From the NCBI GenBank assembly GCA_022036555.1, contig CM039133.1:45150718-45214717 (forward strand): a stretch of 64,000 bases of DNA, written 5' to 3'. Under the pieces are notes generated by a model, which made no database searches, was not told the DNA's origin, and was given only the letters and a program-made list of their open reading frames with translations. Of this stretch, positions 24,418-36,454 are shown piece by piece (position 1 is the stretch's first letter; each line of letters starts with the position of its first letter). The stretch comes from Microstegium vimineum. Lineage: Eukaryota; Streptophyta; Magnoliopsida; Poales; Poaceae. A program made the translations under genes and the position numbers.

Positions 24418-25820
24418 ACACTTCTTATCAACTTTGAGGACCGCTCATACATTTTGCTCCTTTTCTAGTTTAATTTGGTGTTTCTTGGTCTAACAGATAA
24501 TCCGCAAGCTTATGGAACCAACACAGTTTTCACCTGAGAGTATTACTAGGTAACGGTTTTCACAGAAGCATGAAGTATACTAATCTAAACTAATTCATGC
24601 AGGTGTAATGACGACGTGAAGAGAAGAGAAAGATACATAAAAATGTAGAATGGTATTTGAATGATATATAACACTAGTGACAGTACAAGAGCTATTGTTT
24701 CATAAAAAATATGAGAGCTATTTTTGTAACGAAAGTTATGATGCTGGATCTCGCCCATCTTACAAAATCTTGAACTTAAGACTCATTTACTTGGAAAAGA
24801 AAAAAAACAATCCTTATCCAGGTAAATTAATTGCAAAACTAGTTTAGAAGTTATGGGGACAAAAGGTTGCTTTACAGAAGGATTATGTTGGACTTTTTCC
24901 ATGTTTATTTAAATGCTCTTAATAATTGTCGATCAGTAGAAATGACAAAGCGCACCGATCCATCATGCATATGTATGCTGCCGTGTTGATATGGATCTTA
25001 TATTCTCGTCGATTATTGCACGCAACTAAACAGCTCAAGTGAAAAGACCTGAAGTAACAACCGGAATATATAATCCATCCATTGGCATCCTGCGTACGTC
25101 GCCTGCGAAACTTCTGAAAATTCCGTTACAAATTAGAGATGCCTAAATTCGTAGGGCGAGCTGGAAAGGACAAGGGAGCATATGGTAGCTCTGGTGCTTT
25201 TGGAATAATCCTTTATGCGTGAAACTATCTCAGTTATATATATCCTAGCAACAGCAGAAACCATGCATCATATATGCAGTATATATGTACACAGACCGTC
25301 TGCTGTCGAACATCCGACAACAAAGCGTCCACTACTGTATATATGCATGCGTGTGGTACGACGTCAGCATCCAACGAACATGGGGTGTGGTCCGGTCGAT
25401 TCCAAGAAATCCGGGGGAGGCTTCAACCAACCAGCCGCTGCCGCGTGCCCCCGGCCGGCATTGTCCACCACCGCGCTTTTCTACGTGTCTTCCAGGCCGC
25501 CATTCGCCGCCGCGAGCGAGCGGGGGCGAGGCCCCATGCGTCCGGCAGTGGTGGTGGTCGTTGCATGAAAGCGTATATGCTCTTTCCACACGCGCGCAAA
25601 AACGAAGAAAGCCATCAGCACCGCAGCACAACGCTAGAAAACGACGTTCATTATTGGTGCAGAGATGAGTTTTGTTTTGTTTAGCATAAAAAAATTTAAA
25701 ACCTCTTTTGATTTTGCGTTGAAACGTGGTCGGCCTTAATTAGGATCATCGCCCGGGAATTTTTTGCTTTGGGCGCATGCATGTCCGGGAGGAAACTATT
25801 TTATATATTTATGTGCCTTT
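24418..25820. other. Spacer with a GC-rich patch
   Basis: No gene recognised. 25370-25570 is GC-rich, with three overlapping frames open on the plus strand and one on the minus strand, as high GC alone can produce. None shows a domain I know or a convincing splice structure. It could be a fragment of a host exon. Confidence 0.4.
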
Positions 25821-25823
25821 CTA

Positions 25824-26168
25824 GGGAGTATATGCTATGGAAACCAGATTCATGTGGAAACTTGAAAACTCGCACATGGATCGTTGGATCTAAATCCGAT
25901 GGTGGGAGGATTAGAATTTAAAACCCCTCCCACAGTGTGGGAGAGATTAGTACGTGGATCGACACACTGTGGGGGGGGTTTAAAAATTGCTAATTTTCTC
26001 CTAAAAACCCCCCCACCATGGATTTTGATGCAACCCATCCATGTGCGGTTTCCATAGTTTTTTCATTTAAACCCGGTTTTCATAGCATTTTGCTCCCCTT
26101 TTTATATTATTACCTACAGTTTTTAGTTTTCAATTTTGAAAATGGTTTCCATAGCATATGCTCCCCTT
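25824..26168. repeat. MITE-like inverted repeat
   Basis: Left arm GGGAGTATATGCTATGGAAA and right arm TTTCCATAGCATATGCTCCC are near-perfect inverses. A third, inner copy of the right arm lies at 26077-26098. The inside has a second palindrome around CCCACAGTGTGGGAG and its G/C-run partner. No target duplication found. Confidence 0.6.
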
Positions 26169-26599
26169 TTATGTTCTTTCACTACAGTGTCTCGATTGTA
26201 TAACGTATATATTTTTCATGAATGAGTTGGCAAAAATGAAGATATGTGAGCGGTGAAACCTCCCTGTTTTTTGGCCAACCAAAAGTGGTTTTAAAAGGTT
26301 TTTAAAAATGTGACATATATGGGCCCTGCATGTATATATGAAAAGGTGATTAATTAAATGGATCGAAGGTCTAATATGGTTTCAAGGATTTTCACGTTTT
26401 GGTCCCCCTGCTTTCTTTTCTACTACCTTTTTCATAATACACTATCATCGTGGTGTGGATGCAATGCAATCCAAGAAAGCAAGCAATATAATTCTGGATA
26501 AAATTTAAAAAAAAAAGGGTTTAATTTTAGTGTGAGCACGACGTATTTATGCGTGCCGCCCAAATAGTAAATTAACTAATTCGACTGTTACGCTGGCCG

Positions 26600-26699
26600 N
26601 NNNNNNNNNNNNNNNNNNNNNNNNNNNNNNNNNNNNNNNNNNNNNNNNNNNNNNNNNNNNNNNNNNNNNNNNNNNNNNNNNNNNNNNNNNNNNNNNNNN
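26600..26699. other. Assembly gap (100 N)
   Basis: Exactly 100 undetermined bases, the usual placeholder for a gap of unknown size. The left end of E3 is not seen after it and probably lies inside or was lost. Confidence 0.99.
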
Positions 26700-26984
26700 C
26701 AGGAGCTCATCTCTCCATTGTTGCGGCTGGTGGATTTTTTGAACTCCATTGTTGGCTCCTCTTCACTCTTGGATCCTCATATCTTCTTGCTCTTGTTAGT
26801 AACAAGCATAATTCTTTAGAATTGTTAGTTTACATTGTTTTTGTGTGTAAATCTATAGTTTAGAGCTATGCTAGTTTTCATGATCAAGAACGGAGATGTT
26901 ACAATTTGTGTCAATTTTTTGTACTTTTTAGATCCAAAAGTATTTAGAAAAATTGTAGCACTTTGTTTTTATTGGATAATTATT

Positions 26985-27215
26985 GTATAATCATTGAGTA
27001 ACTAGGTTCGAAAGATTCGTCTCGAAAATTATGGATAAAAATTGTAATTAGTTGTATTTATTACTTACATTTAATACTCCATGCATGTATTAAAGATTTG
27101 ATAGGATGTGGAATAGATTCGGTATTTATTACTTACATTTAATACTGCATGCATGCATTTAATACTTACATTTAATACTCCATGCATGCATTTAATACTC
27201 CATGCATCCACCTAT
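26985..27215. mobile_element. Grass MITE fragment
   Basis: Contains ACTAGGTTCGAAAGATTCGT followed by a TGTAATTAGTT and ACTCCATGCATG series. I recognise this order from a very common grass MITE, where a GATTCGTCTCG word precedes a CTCCATGCATG word. The last part is repeated three to four times in tandem (27060-27210). It seems nested in the 5' region of E3. Confidence 0.55.
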
Positions 27216-27339
27216 TTTGTTGTCTCACTTTTTATAGCGCGACCAAATTCAAATTATAAAGAAAAAAATATTGTTAAAAAATGCTCCTATTAACATGTTC
27301 CTATGTTTTCTCTGCTCTGTCCATTTTATCAGTGCAGAC

Positions 27340-30300
27340 ATGGCTCAAGAGTGGATGTATGATCTGTCATATACAGACCCACGGTACTTGACGGGCATCG
27401 ACGATTTCATTAAGCGAGCTAGAGCCAATGCTGGAGACTCACATCTTGTATTATGTCCATGCAAAGACTGCAAGAATACGAGAAAATGGGGCGACGTGGA
27501 GCATATACGTTTGCACTTGATCACAAGGGGGTTCATGAGAAACTACACGATTTGGACTTTGCATGGGGAGGTTGGTCAAAATGTTAATGATGATGTGCCC
27601 GTGCCTAGTGTATCCCTGAATGCATTATTGCCTGTTCATGAGTACACACAACATGTGCCTACCAATGATGATGTGTTTATGAATACATTAGCTGATGACA
27701 CTGAGGAAAATTGTGACATTTCACAGCTTCTACATGATGTGCATGGGGGATTCCTTAGTGCTTCATAGTTGAAAAAACTGGAGATGATGAGAAAGGATGC
27801 AAAAACACCATTGTTTCTGTGCTTCCCAATAAGCAAACTGGAAGCCAACATCATGCTATTGGAGTTCAAATCAACGAATGAGTTGAGTGATAAAGGTTTC
27901 GATAACTTATTAGCTATACTACATAAACTGTTCCCGAAGGCCAAGTTAGCAGAAAAGACTTACCTTGTGAAGCAAATGATTTGCCCAATTGGCCTCGAGG
28001 TTGAGAAAATCCACGCGTGTTTCAACAACTGCATATTGTACCATGGAGATAAATACAAAGACTTGGATGCATGTCCTAAGTGTAAAACTCCCCGATACAA
28101 GCAAGGGCCATCAAATGATGGAAGCAAGACCAGAGGAGGGCCAGTAAAGTCTGTGTGGTATTTTCCTATAGCTCCACGAGTGCATAGGTTGTTTGCAAAT
28201 GAGAAGTCAGCTAAGCTGTTGCGTTGGCACGGCGAAGAGCGAAAGAAAGATTCAATGATGAGACACCCCGCCGATGGGTCGGACTGGAGGACTATCAACA
28301 CTATGCTCTATAAGAACATCGGTGGAGAGGTAAGGCATCTGTGGTTTTTCTTTGAGCACGGATGGGATGAACCCGTTTGACCAGGTGAGAACCAATCATA
28401 GCACTTGGCCAGTGACGGTATGTATATACAACCTTCCACTCTGGCTTTGTATGAAACAGGCATACATCCAGATGCCATTACTAATCTAAGGACCAAGACA
28501 ACCTGGTAATGATATTGATATGCTTCTACAACCAGTGATCGATGAACTACTACAGATGTGGGAGACAGGTGTGAAGGATGTCTAGGATGAGTACAAAAAA
28601 GAACATGTCACGGTAAAGGTTGTACTTATCGCTACAAGCACTGACCTACCAGGGCGATGTTCCTTGTCTAGAGAGAAGACAAAAGGATACACTGGGTGTT
28701 TCGAGTGCTTGGACGAGACTGATGCTACAAATCTACCAGAAAACAGGAAGATGGTCTATATGGGACACCGTAGGTTCCTACGTCGTGATCACCCTTACCG
28801 TAGGAATACAAAAGATTTTAATGGGACTACTGAGAAACGTGGACCTCCAAAGTATCGAGACGGGAAACAACTGCTTCAACAATTAAGCAAACTCACAAAT
28901 ATCGTCCTTGGGAAGGGGGACGGGGCAGTAGCAGCGCCAACCGATAGTATCTGGAAGAAAAAATCAATCTTCTGGAAACTACCTTACTGGCCACTTTTGA
29001 GTGTACGTCACTGTCTTGATCCAATGCACATAATTAAAAATGTGTGCGGTAACACACTTAACACGTTGATGAACACCGGGAGAACAAGAAAGGATTCTCT
29101 CGCGACACGCTTGGACATGCAACACCTGGGCCTCAGGAAGGAGTTGCACCCAGTAACTCTTGAGAATGGTCACTTGAAACTTCTGGTGACATCATGGACA
29201 CTGAAAAAGGAGGAAAAAAAATGCTTATTTCTTTCTTCAATGATCTCAAAGCACCGAGTGGCTACTGTGGGAACCCGAAAAGGCTAGTTAACATGAGAGA
29301 ACTTAAGTTTAACTATGGTTCTATGAAGGCCCATGACTGTCATGTCATAATGACTCAGCTGCTCCCAGTTGCCCTACGAGGTATCCTCCCTGACAAGGTC
29401 CGCGCTCCAATCATAAAGTTGTGTTCATTCTTCAACGCGATCTCTGAAAAGGTCATTGAAGTGGACATGCTAGACCGTCTGAAGCAGGAGATAGCCAAGA
29501 TTATATGTAGGTTTGAGATGCATTTCCCACCAACTTACTTTGACATTTTAGTGCATCTACTTGTTCATCTTGTGGACCAAATAAAAGCCCTTGGCCCAAT
29601 GTACCTACACCAGATGTTTCCTTTCGAGAGGCTCATGAAAGTTTTTAGGCGGTATGTTAGGAATAAATTCAGACCAGAAGGGAGCATGGTAGAAGGATGG
29701 TCAACAGAGGAGTCTATTGAGTTCTCCACATATTATCTGGACATCAAGCGGGTCGGAGTTTCAGTATCTCATCATGATGGAAGACTAGGGGCAAAGGAAC
29801 AATAGGTGAGAAAGCTGTCAAAATAGACAAAGTGGTCTCCTTCAGACAAGCACACTTCACTGTTCTCCAGCAGGCCGATGGTGTGATGGCATACATTGAT
29901 GAGCACAAACAGTTACTGCAAAGGAAGCACATCGGTAGGTCACAGGCTTGGCTTGAGAAAAAACATAAGGAGGAATTTAGTGACTGGTTTCGATGCCAAA
30001 GGCTAGGAAGGGTGACGGGATGTCAGCTAGATCTCTTAGCCCCCGAACTTTCGACTATGCTAATGATGTACCAAGGATATCAAATAAATGGTTTTACATT
30101 TTACACAAAAAAACAGGACGGAAAGAGCACCAACCAAAATAGTGGTGTTCGTTTCGACGCCCACGATGAGTACGACATGGTGGTGGCAACATACTATGGT
30201 TTCATAGATGAGATATGGGAGCTAGACTATGGACATAAGTTGAAAGTTGCTCTTTTCCATTGTCTGTGGGTTCGGCTAAATGAAATCAACACCGACAAGG

Positions 30301-30605
30301 ATGGGTTCACTACCGTTGATCTATCCAAGACCGCATACAGAGATGACCCCTTCGTCCTTGCAAAGGATGTTTTGCAAATCTTCTATGCAAGGGATAACAA
30401 TACAAATGGAAGACGACATGTAGTATTGCAAGGCAAAAGGAAGATTGTCGGTGTCGACGGAGTTACAGACTAAGAAGACTACAAAGATTATGAAGAAATG
30501 ACTCCTTTTGGGGCGGACGTTACCCTACATGTCCTTGAAGAGGGTGACGAACCTGCTTACCTCCGGAGTGATTACGATGAGGCCATCATCGTGCCTGCAC
30601 CGTGA
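27340..30605 (+). pseudogene. E3 TNP2-type CACTA transposase
   Basis: The start chosen is ATG at 27340 (MAQEWMYDL), matching the start of the transposase-associated domain, with LCPCKDCKNTRKW as its zinc-binding part. An in-frame TAG at 27766 precedes the next segment, which carries the CPKCKTPRYK pair and ends MLYKNIGG near 28325. Frame changes follow at about 28365, with stops near 28491 and 28583. The TNP2 core continues at 28664-29287 (MVYMGHRRFLRRDHPYR, RHCLDPMHIIKN). A frameshift near 29210 leads into DUF4218-type sequence (29194-29805; FEMHFPPTYFDILVHLLVHL) and a DUF4216-type C-terminus (29832-30470; FIDEIWELDYG). TAA at 30471 precedes 43 further in-frame codons ending at 30605. The protein would bind and cut the element ends, but cannot be made whole from this copy. 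Confidence 0.87.
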
Positions 30606-30710
30606 ATTGTTAGAGTATCATAAACTATGTAGTCCTTAATGAAATGTTGTTTTAGTAATTTGCATCATTGATTGATTGAGTTGTACCACGTTATTAATTG
30701 GTGTATTCCA

Positions 30711-31080
30711 TGTCAAAAGGAATTCAAAAACTATAAAGAATTAGACCTTGAGTGTATAAGCATTAATGTAGAGCTCTTCAAAACTAGCAAAAGCTATGTT
30801 GGAAGATTTTCAACTTCTATTTAAATTTTTTGAGTAATTACAAAGGGGGTAATTGAATTTTAAACCCTTATTCAATTTCAAAAGGGAATTCAAAAACTAT
30901 AAAGAATTAGACCTTGAGTGTATAAGCAATAATGTAGAGCTCTTCAAAACTAGCAAAAGCAATGTTGGAAGATTTTCAACTTCTATTCAAACTTTTGGAG
31001 TAATTACAAAGGGGGTAATTGAATTTTAAACCCTTATTCAAATTCAAAATGGAATTCAAAAACTATAAAGAATTTGAATA
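30711..31080 (+). repeat. 166-bp tandem repeat
   Basis: AATTCAAAAACTATAAAGAA begins at 30721, 30887 and 31053, a constant spacing of 166 bases. The first two units are nearly identical, the third is cut short. It directly follows the E3 transposase gene. Confidence 0.88.
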
Positions 31081-31206
31081 TGCTACTTCAGCAAAAGTTG
31101 TAGAGAATTAAAAATTATGCAACTTCTATGTTTGGAGTTTTTCAAGTTCTAGTAAAAAATCAGGAGTAATTTGAATTATAAAGCAAAAGGCAGATTTTAA
31201 AAATAC

Positions 31207-31420
31207 ACACATCACTGCCGGTTATAGAGGAACCGACAGTGATGTGCCCCTATCACTGCCGGTTCTAATAACCAACCGGCAGTGATGCTCCATCATTACT
31301 GCCGGTTCAAAAGAACCGACACTGATGCACCCTCATCACTGTCGGTTCTTATTACAAACCGGCAGTGATATGTGACATCACTGCCGGTTTGTAACAAAAA
31401 CCGGCAGTGATCTGACCGAG
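31207..31420. repeat. Internal array of terminal-type repeats in E3
   Basis: Eight units of ATCACTGCCGGTT alternate with their complement AACCGGCAGTGAT. The same unit forms the array at the true right end (36236-36430), yet this one lies between the two genes, about 1.2 kb upstream of the second gene's start codon. Confidence 0.92.
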
Positions 31421-31424
31421 TATA

Positions 31425-32530
31425 TAGGGAAAGGGCGCGGTCTGAAATTTTCAGACTCGCGCCCTTCCACACTTAGCCATTTCAGACTCCAGCCCGAGGA
31501 GCACTTGCCGCCGCCGCAGGAGCACACGCCGCCGCAGGAGCACTTGCCGCCGACAGGAGCACACGCCGTCGCCGCAGGCAGGAGCACTTGCCGCCGCCGT
31601 AGGAGCACACGCCGCCGCCGCTGCAGGAGCACACGCTGCCGCAGGAGCATACGCCGTCGCTCCAACCTCACGCCACCGCCCAGCCTCACCGCCTCTCCAG
31701 CCCGCCGGTGCACGCCGCCGCTCGAGCTCACCGCCGCTCCAGCCCACCATTGGACGCCGCCAGTGCACGCCGCCGCTAGACGCTCGCCGCTGCCGCCAAG
31801 AAGGACTCTCGAGCACACCGATGCTCGAAGCCAGTGCAGGAGCTCGGAAACCGGCCCAAACCTCCACGCGGTGAGCTCCATGTCCACGAACCGAAGGTGT
31901 TCGATGAAATGTCTACATGCGATTCAGAGTGCTTTTGCTTGCTTGATTGCTTCCTTTCATGGAGATAGGGAGGAAGGAGGGAGATAGAGAGCTTGGAGTC
32001 TTGCTGGTCATGGAGATAGGGAGGAAGGAGGGGGATGGAGAGATAGAGATAGAGAAAGATTGAGAGAGAGAACAGCATAGAGAGAAAGAACCGCATAGAG
32101 AGATATAGAGAGATAGATAGATAGAGATAGATAAAGAGAGAACCACGTAGAGATTACAGAGATAGATAGATAGCTTAGAGAGATAGATATATAAATTTAG
32201 TGGCTACCATGACTTATATATATACATGTAAACCCCCATAGAAATAGATAGAGAAAGATGCTTGAGTCTATCTATCTACCCATGAGCTATCTATAGACTT
32301 ATCTATATACTTGTATATCATGACTTATCTATATACTTGTATAGCATGACTTATCTATAGACTTGTATAGCATGACTTATCGCGTTTGAGCAAATTTTGA
32401 GACATCGAGATACTTTGAGCAAATTTTCTTATTATTAACTTATGCTTGCAATTTTCATAGATAGATAGAGATAGATAGAGAGATATATAAAGATAGAGAG
32501 AAAGATAGAGAAAGAGATATAGATGTATAA
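31425..32530 (+). other. GC-rich leader and GATA/GAGA microsatellites, E3 second gene
   Basis: 31440-31800 is GC-rich with about seven copies of a GCCGCCGCAGGAGCAC-type unit of 24-30 bp; both strands stay open, which such a repeat can cause by itself. TATATAGGG at 31420 could be a TATA box just after the repeat array. 31960-32530 is mainly AGAGATAGATAG-type microsatellite. No protein is supported; the block fits a promoter and long 5' leader for the gene beginning at 32652. Confidence 0.5.
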
Positions 32531-32651
32531 ATGTCATATATGCTTGTATATATGGATTTTCTTATGCTACACTTATTCTTCTATATATGTCATCATCCTA
32601 TGCTTGTATATATGTTATCTACCTATGAGTTAATACCAATAATTGAAATTC

Positions 32652-35600
32652 ATGTCCAGAAACATGACAATTAAGCGCCGATTCACCACCCGTCGCCCTG
32701 TGACCGAAGCCAATGACCAAGGAACTAGTGATGACAACCAACAAGGGGATCAAAGACCTTGGAGCCCTAGCCATATGCTAAACCTAGAAGAGGGCCAAGG
32801 AGACGAGGTAATAACTTAGGTCATACCTAAAAACACGGTAGATATAGCGAGAAAAGTTTGATGGGGACTTATTCATAAATTTTGAAGCAGGTTCCGCTGG
32901 AAGGTCCAAGTACTGGTGAGAGTTCCAAAAGGACTAAGAGTGGTGCAACAAAGCTCCCTCAGACAACTAGACATTGGCACATCTCTCAGTTCGATCAACT
33001 AGGGGAGCCGGTGGAGCCACTTAAAGCATTGGGCCCATACAAGAGTACCATCGGGGCACTTGTAAGGGACTTCATCCCGATCAAATACAGGAAGTGGAAT
33101 GGCAGTGAGCAAGACCCGTGGAGGGTTCCAGAAGTGGAGAAGGAACTAGTTTGGAACAAGCTCAGAGGGTATTTCACTTTCCCTAATGATTGTGATGAAG
33201 CGACAGTCAAGAAGAGGGCCAAGGAAATCATGGGTCACTCCTTCAAGAATTTCAAGGGAAAGTTGCACAAGCTCATCAAGGAGGAAAAATAACTGAATTT
33301 TGCGGGAGGTGAATTCAGCAAGCAGAGGGACTTATGGGAGGAGTTCAAGGCTTACAAGCTATCCGAAGAGGCCAAGGCATCAAGCGAAAGAAACAAAGCA
33401 AACTCGCTTAGGTCAAATAATCCTTACCGCCTAGGATCATGTGGGTACGTAAGGAAGATTCCGGATTGGGATGCCCAAGTCGAAGCACTAGAGCGGAGCG
33501 GTGTTACGCCTCAGACAAGCGATTGGCAGCCCAGATCAGTGAACTACCTACCCGCAAGGGGGGCACGATACAATCCTGACGAGAGCCTTTCCGCCAGCGC
33601 TGAACCCGTCACCGATCTCCTCCAGAAGATTTCTACGATCACTGAGGAAGTGTATAGAGGGGCCCGCAGGTCGGATAGAGAAAATGACGTGCTCACGCAA
33701 GCACTTGGAACCAAGGAGCACCCCGGTCACACTAGAGGAGCTAGGATAATTCCTTAGGAGAAAGCATTTAAGGGTGAATCTGCTTCCTATAGGAGCCGGG
33801 TCAGGGCCAAAACGCAAAGAGAAGAGGAGTTCCAAAGGATGCGAGAGGAGCTAGAACAGAGCATGGAAGCACGGATAGCTGCTCAAGTGGTGAGCGCTAT
33901 GCAATCCATGTGTTCGAGTCAAGGGCCACATGCAATCCCGGCTTTGAATAGCCCAGTGCCCGGCAAGGGCCGCAGTAGCTGTGGCTCAACCCCTATGCCT
34001 GACGAAGAAGAGGTCAATGCTCCTCATCCGGTGGACGATATCACAGAACCTATGAATGTCAAGTTGTACATCCGTCAGCAGTGGACCAAAGACAAGGTGG
34101 CGGTCGGACAGACATTTCCTAGAGGAGAGAACGTCATTCATGGCAAGCCAGTGCCACTCGGGTATGCCAGGGTCAGCATTGATAAGATCTTGGACAAGAA
34201 GTACAATAAGATACATATTGATTTCCCAGTGGAGGAAGAAAGGCAGTGTCTAGTTCACAACTTGGGCACTCATGTCGCCTGGCGCAAACGCTTTATCAAG
34301 CTAGACGAGCAACTATCTTCGAAAGATGATGATGACAGTGAATCATCTCGGTCCCCTCCGTGAAGAGGTTTCTCTCCTCGTCAAGATCCACCGACACCTC
34401 CTCCACTGCCAAAGGAGAAGACTCCTTCTCCTCCTCCTCCACCAGCTTCAAAGTCCTCAGGACTGGGATTTGGATGGCTTAGGTCTAGATTAGGTTCGAC
34501 TTTGCAAAAGAGGAGGTCATCAGCTTCGGTTGACAAAGATCCCAAGATGACTAGTAAAAGGCAGAAGCTAGCGCCGTCTGAGGACGAAATTCTACGAGCT
34601 CAGATTGCAGAAAAGGCCGCCAAACTTGCCTTGTACAAACGATTGGCTTATATATCTGAGAAACAGAGTGAATTTGAAAGGCAAAGCAAAATTCCGGGTA
34701 ATCTAGAAACATCTAGAGAAATACACACCTTTCAACAGCTACAGATACAAAACTTGGTCGCGGAACTGGACATAAGCATGAAGGATGCCGAGAATTTCTA
34801 TTTTGAAAAAAATCGAATTTGAAAAGGCCAAAGTTGTATACAAGTTTGAACTAGGCAAGCCTATGGTCGTCAGCCAAGAAGAGTATAAAAAATTGTCAAC
34901 AAACATGCGACAGTTGCATGATTATTACATCATAGACAATAATAGCAGCGAAGACAAGATATCGACCTTTGAAGTATGCATCCCTTCCTGTTTACATTTT
35001 AATCATCCTGAAGAAGTTGTGCATACTATTTATTATGAAGACCTCTTTCAACTCTATCAACGACGCTCGCTGGATGTGCAAATTATGATGTTATGGACTC
35101 TGTAAGTACCATACCCTAACACCGTTATAATAAACTACGTGATCTGCATTTGAATATATCCATGCATGTTTATTTTGCAAGTCTGTAGCAAAATTTTTCC
35201 TCAAAAAACAAAATAGCAATTTTGACTTCTTGGACCCCATCTTAGTAAATGAGACAACATGCAAAGCCAGTCTCAAAGATCCGTATGTCTCAGCAAGTTT
35301 GAAGATAGAGTTTGAAAAAAATATTTTCGGTCGGCAAAACAAGCGCACCGCTAACCTACAATTGCGAGTATGTGTTCTCGACCCTTACTTAAGTGTTTTT
35401 TTCTTGATATATCATTTAATAATATGAGATTTGTAATTGCAGCAACCATTACGTCCTCGTAGATATAAGTCTTAAAAATTCAACTATCGAGGTGTGGGAC
35501 TCAAAAAAGAAGCCACTAAAACTTATCGAACCCCTAGTCAAAGTGCTAAATATGTAAGTGAACCCAATATCACCACACTTTTCAATCACATATGATATTG

Positions 35601-36014
35601 TAATTAATGTCCTCAGCCTTCACACTTCATTTACATTGTCACATAGGATGAAGGAGTTACCTGATTGGAGAAATGTGGAGCCTAGATGCAAAAGAAATGG
35701 AGAGCCCCATTTATCGTGGAGTATATGAATAAGGTCAAGACCCTATATGAACCAATGGGGAACAACGAATGCGGGTTCTATGTGATGTGGGCAATGCTTT
35801 GCTACTTTGGCGCAAAACTAGGATTAGGAGATGGCATGGTACGTACGCGTCTCATTTTAACAGGTTGCTAGATTTTGAGATAAGAGGATTTCAGAAGGAG
35901 ATAGCAGCTCTTATTCTGGACGAGATAATGTATAGAAAATGATATCTGTCCATTGTGCAGAGTAAGGACTTTAAGAAGATCTACGAAAAAGACCGCCTCA
36001 AAAGGCTATTGTAA
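32652..36014 (+). pseudogene. E3 second gene: Transposase_24 domain, proline-rich linker, C48 protease
   Basis: Exon 1 (32652-32807, 52 codons, then GT) is basic and starts MSRNMTIKRRF. Exon 2 (32891-35101) has the Transposase_24-like domain (GPYKSTIGALVRDFI, VWNKLRGYFTFP), a segment with two Arg/Glu-rich helices near 33780-33900, a short Pro run near 34380-34450 and the conserved end RRSLDVQIMMLWTL. It is broken by TAA 33289, TAG 33755, TGA 34361 and a one-base shift in the A run at about 34805-34811. C48 exons follow: about 35190-35368, 35453-35553 (HYVLVDI with the His, EVWDSKK with the Asp), 35648-35836 and 35961-36014. The nucleophile stands in MGNNECGFYV, but the oxyanion Gln position reads Glu (YEPMGN). 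Confidence 0.82.
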
Positions 36015-36235
36015 TGTGACATTTAATTCGATACTTTAAGTTTTGTTTGGATGTTTTGTAATAATTATTATAAATGTGTGATGGGTTTATATTGTCGCTA
36101 GTCCACAACCACCTTCAATTCACATCGATATCAAATGGATCGATAGCAAACACCTCCACGATCTCCCTCCCCACCACCTCTACCCTAAACCCCAAATGAA
36201 AATAAAACAATTAATAAAATGCAATTTAAAAAAAT

Positions 36236-36430
36236 AATATCACTGCCGGTTCAATTAAAACCGACAGTGATGGCTCAAGCATCACTGCCGGTTGGTAACA
36301 CGAACCGACAGTGATGCTTGAGCCATCACTGCCGGTTTGGCATAACCGACGGTGATGGCTTGGCCTCATCACTGTCGAATTGTCAGTGCCGGTTCAAAAA
36401 CCGCCGCTGAAGGGGGGTTTTGAACCGACA
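36236..36430. repeat. E3 right subterminal repeats
   Basis: Eight alternating ATCACTGCCGGTT / AACCGACAGTGAT units leading to the terminus at 36454. Confidence 0.9.
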
Positions 36431-36454
36431 TTGTTTGCCATTTCTGTAGTAGTG

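Larger units (their letters stand above)
26700..36454 (+). mobile_element. CACTA element E3, left end missing
   Basis: Right end TTTCTGTAGTAGTG at 36441-36454, preceded by a subterminal array of ATCACTGCCGGTT units. Genes on the plus strand: TNP2 transposase at 27340-30605 and a Transposase_24/proline-rich/C48 gene at 32652-36014, the same order as E2. The expected CACTACTACAGAA left end is not found between the gap and 27340, so at least 9.75 kb remain. Both genes are broken. Confidence 0.88.

Noticed and set aside
25215..25684. Overlapping frames that might be a host exon
   Set aside because: Several frames on both strands are open at once in a GC-rich patch, with no known domain or splice pattern.
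31207..31420. CRISPR-like array
   Set aside because: Alternating inverted units and no unique spacers in a plant transposon; it matches the element's own subterminal repeats.
31378..31987. Ala/Arg/Ser-rich proteins on either strand
   Set aside because: Created by a GCC/CAGGAGCAC tandem repeat; no start context or homology.
31776..32537. Ser/Leu/Tyr-rich frames on the minus strand
   Set aside because: Translations of GATA/GAGA microsatellites.
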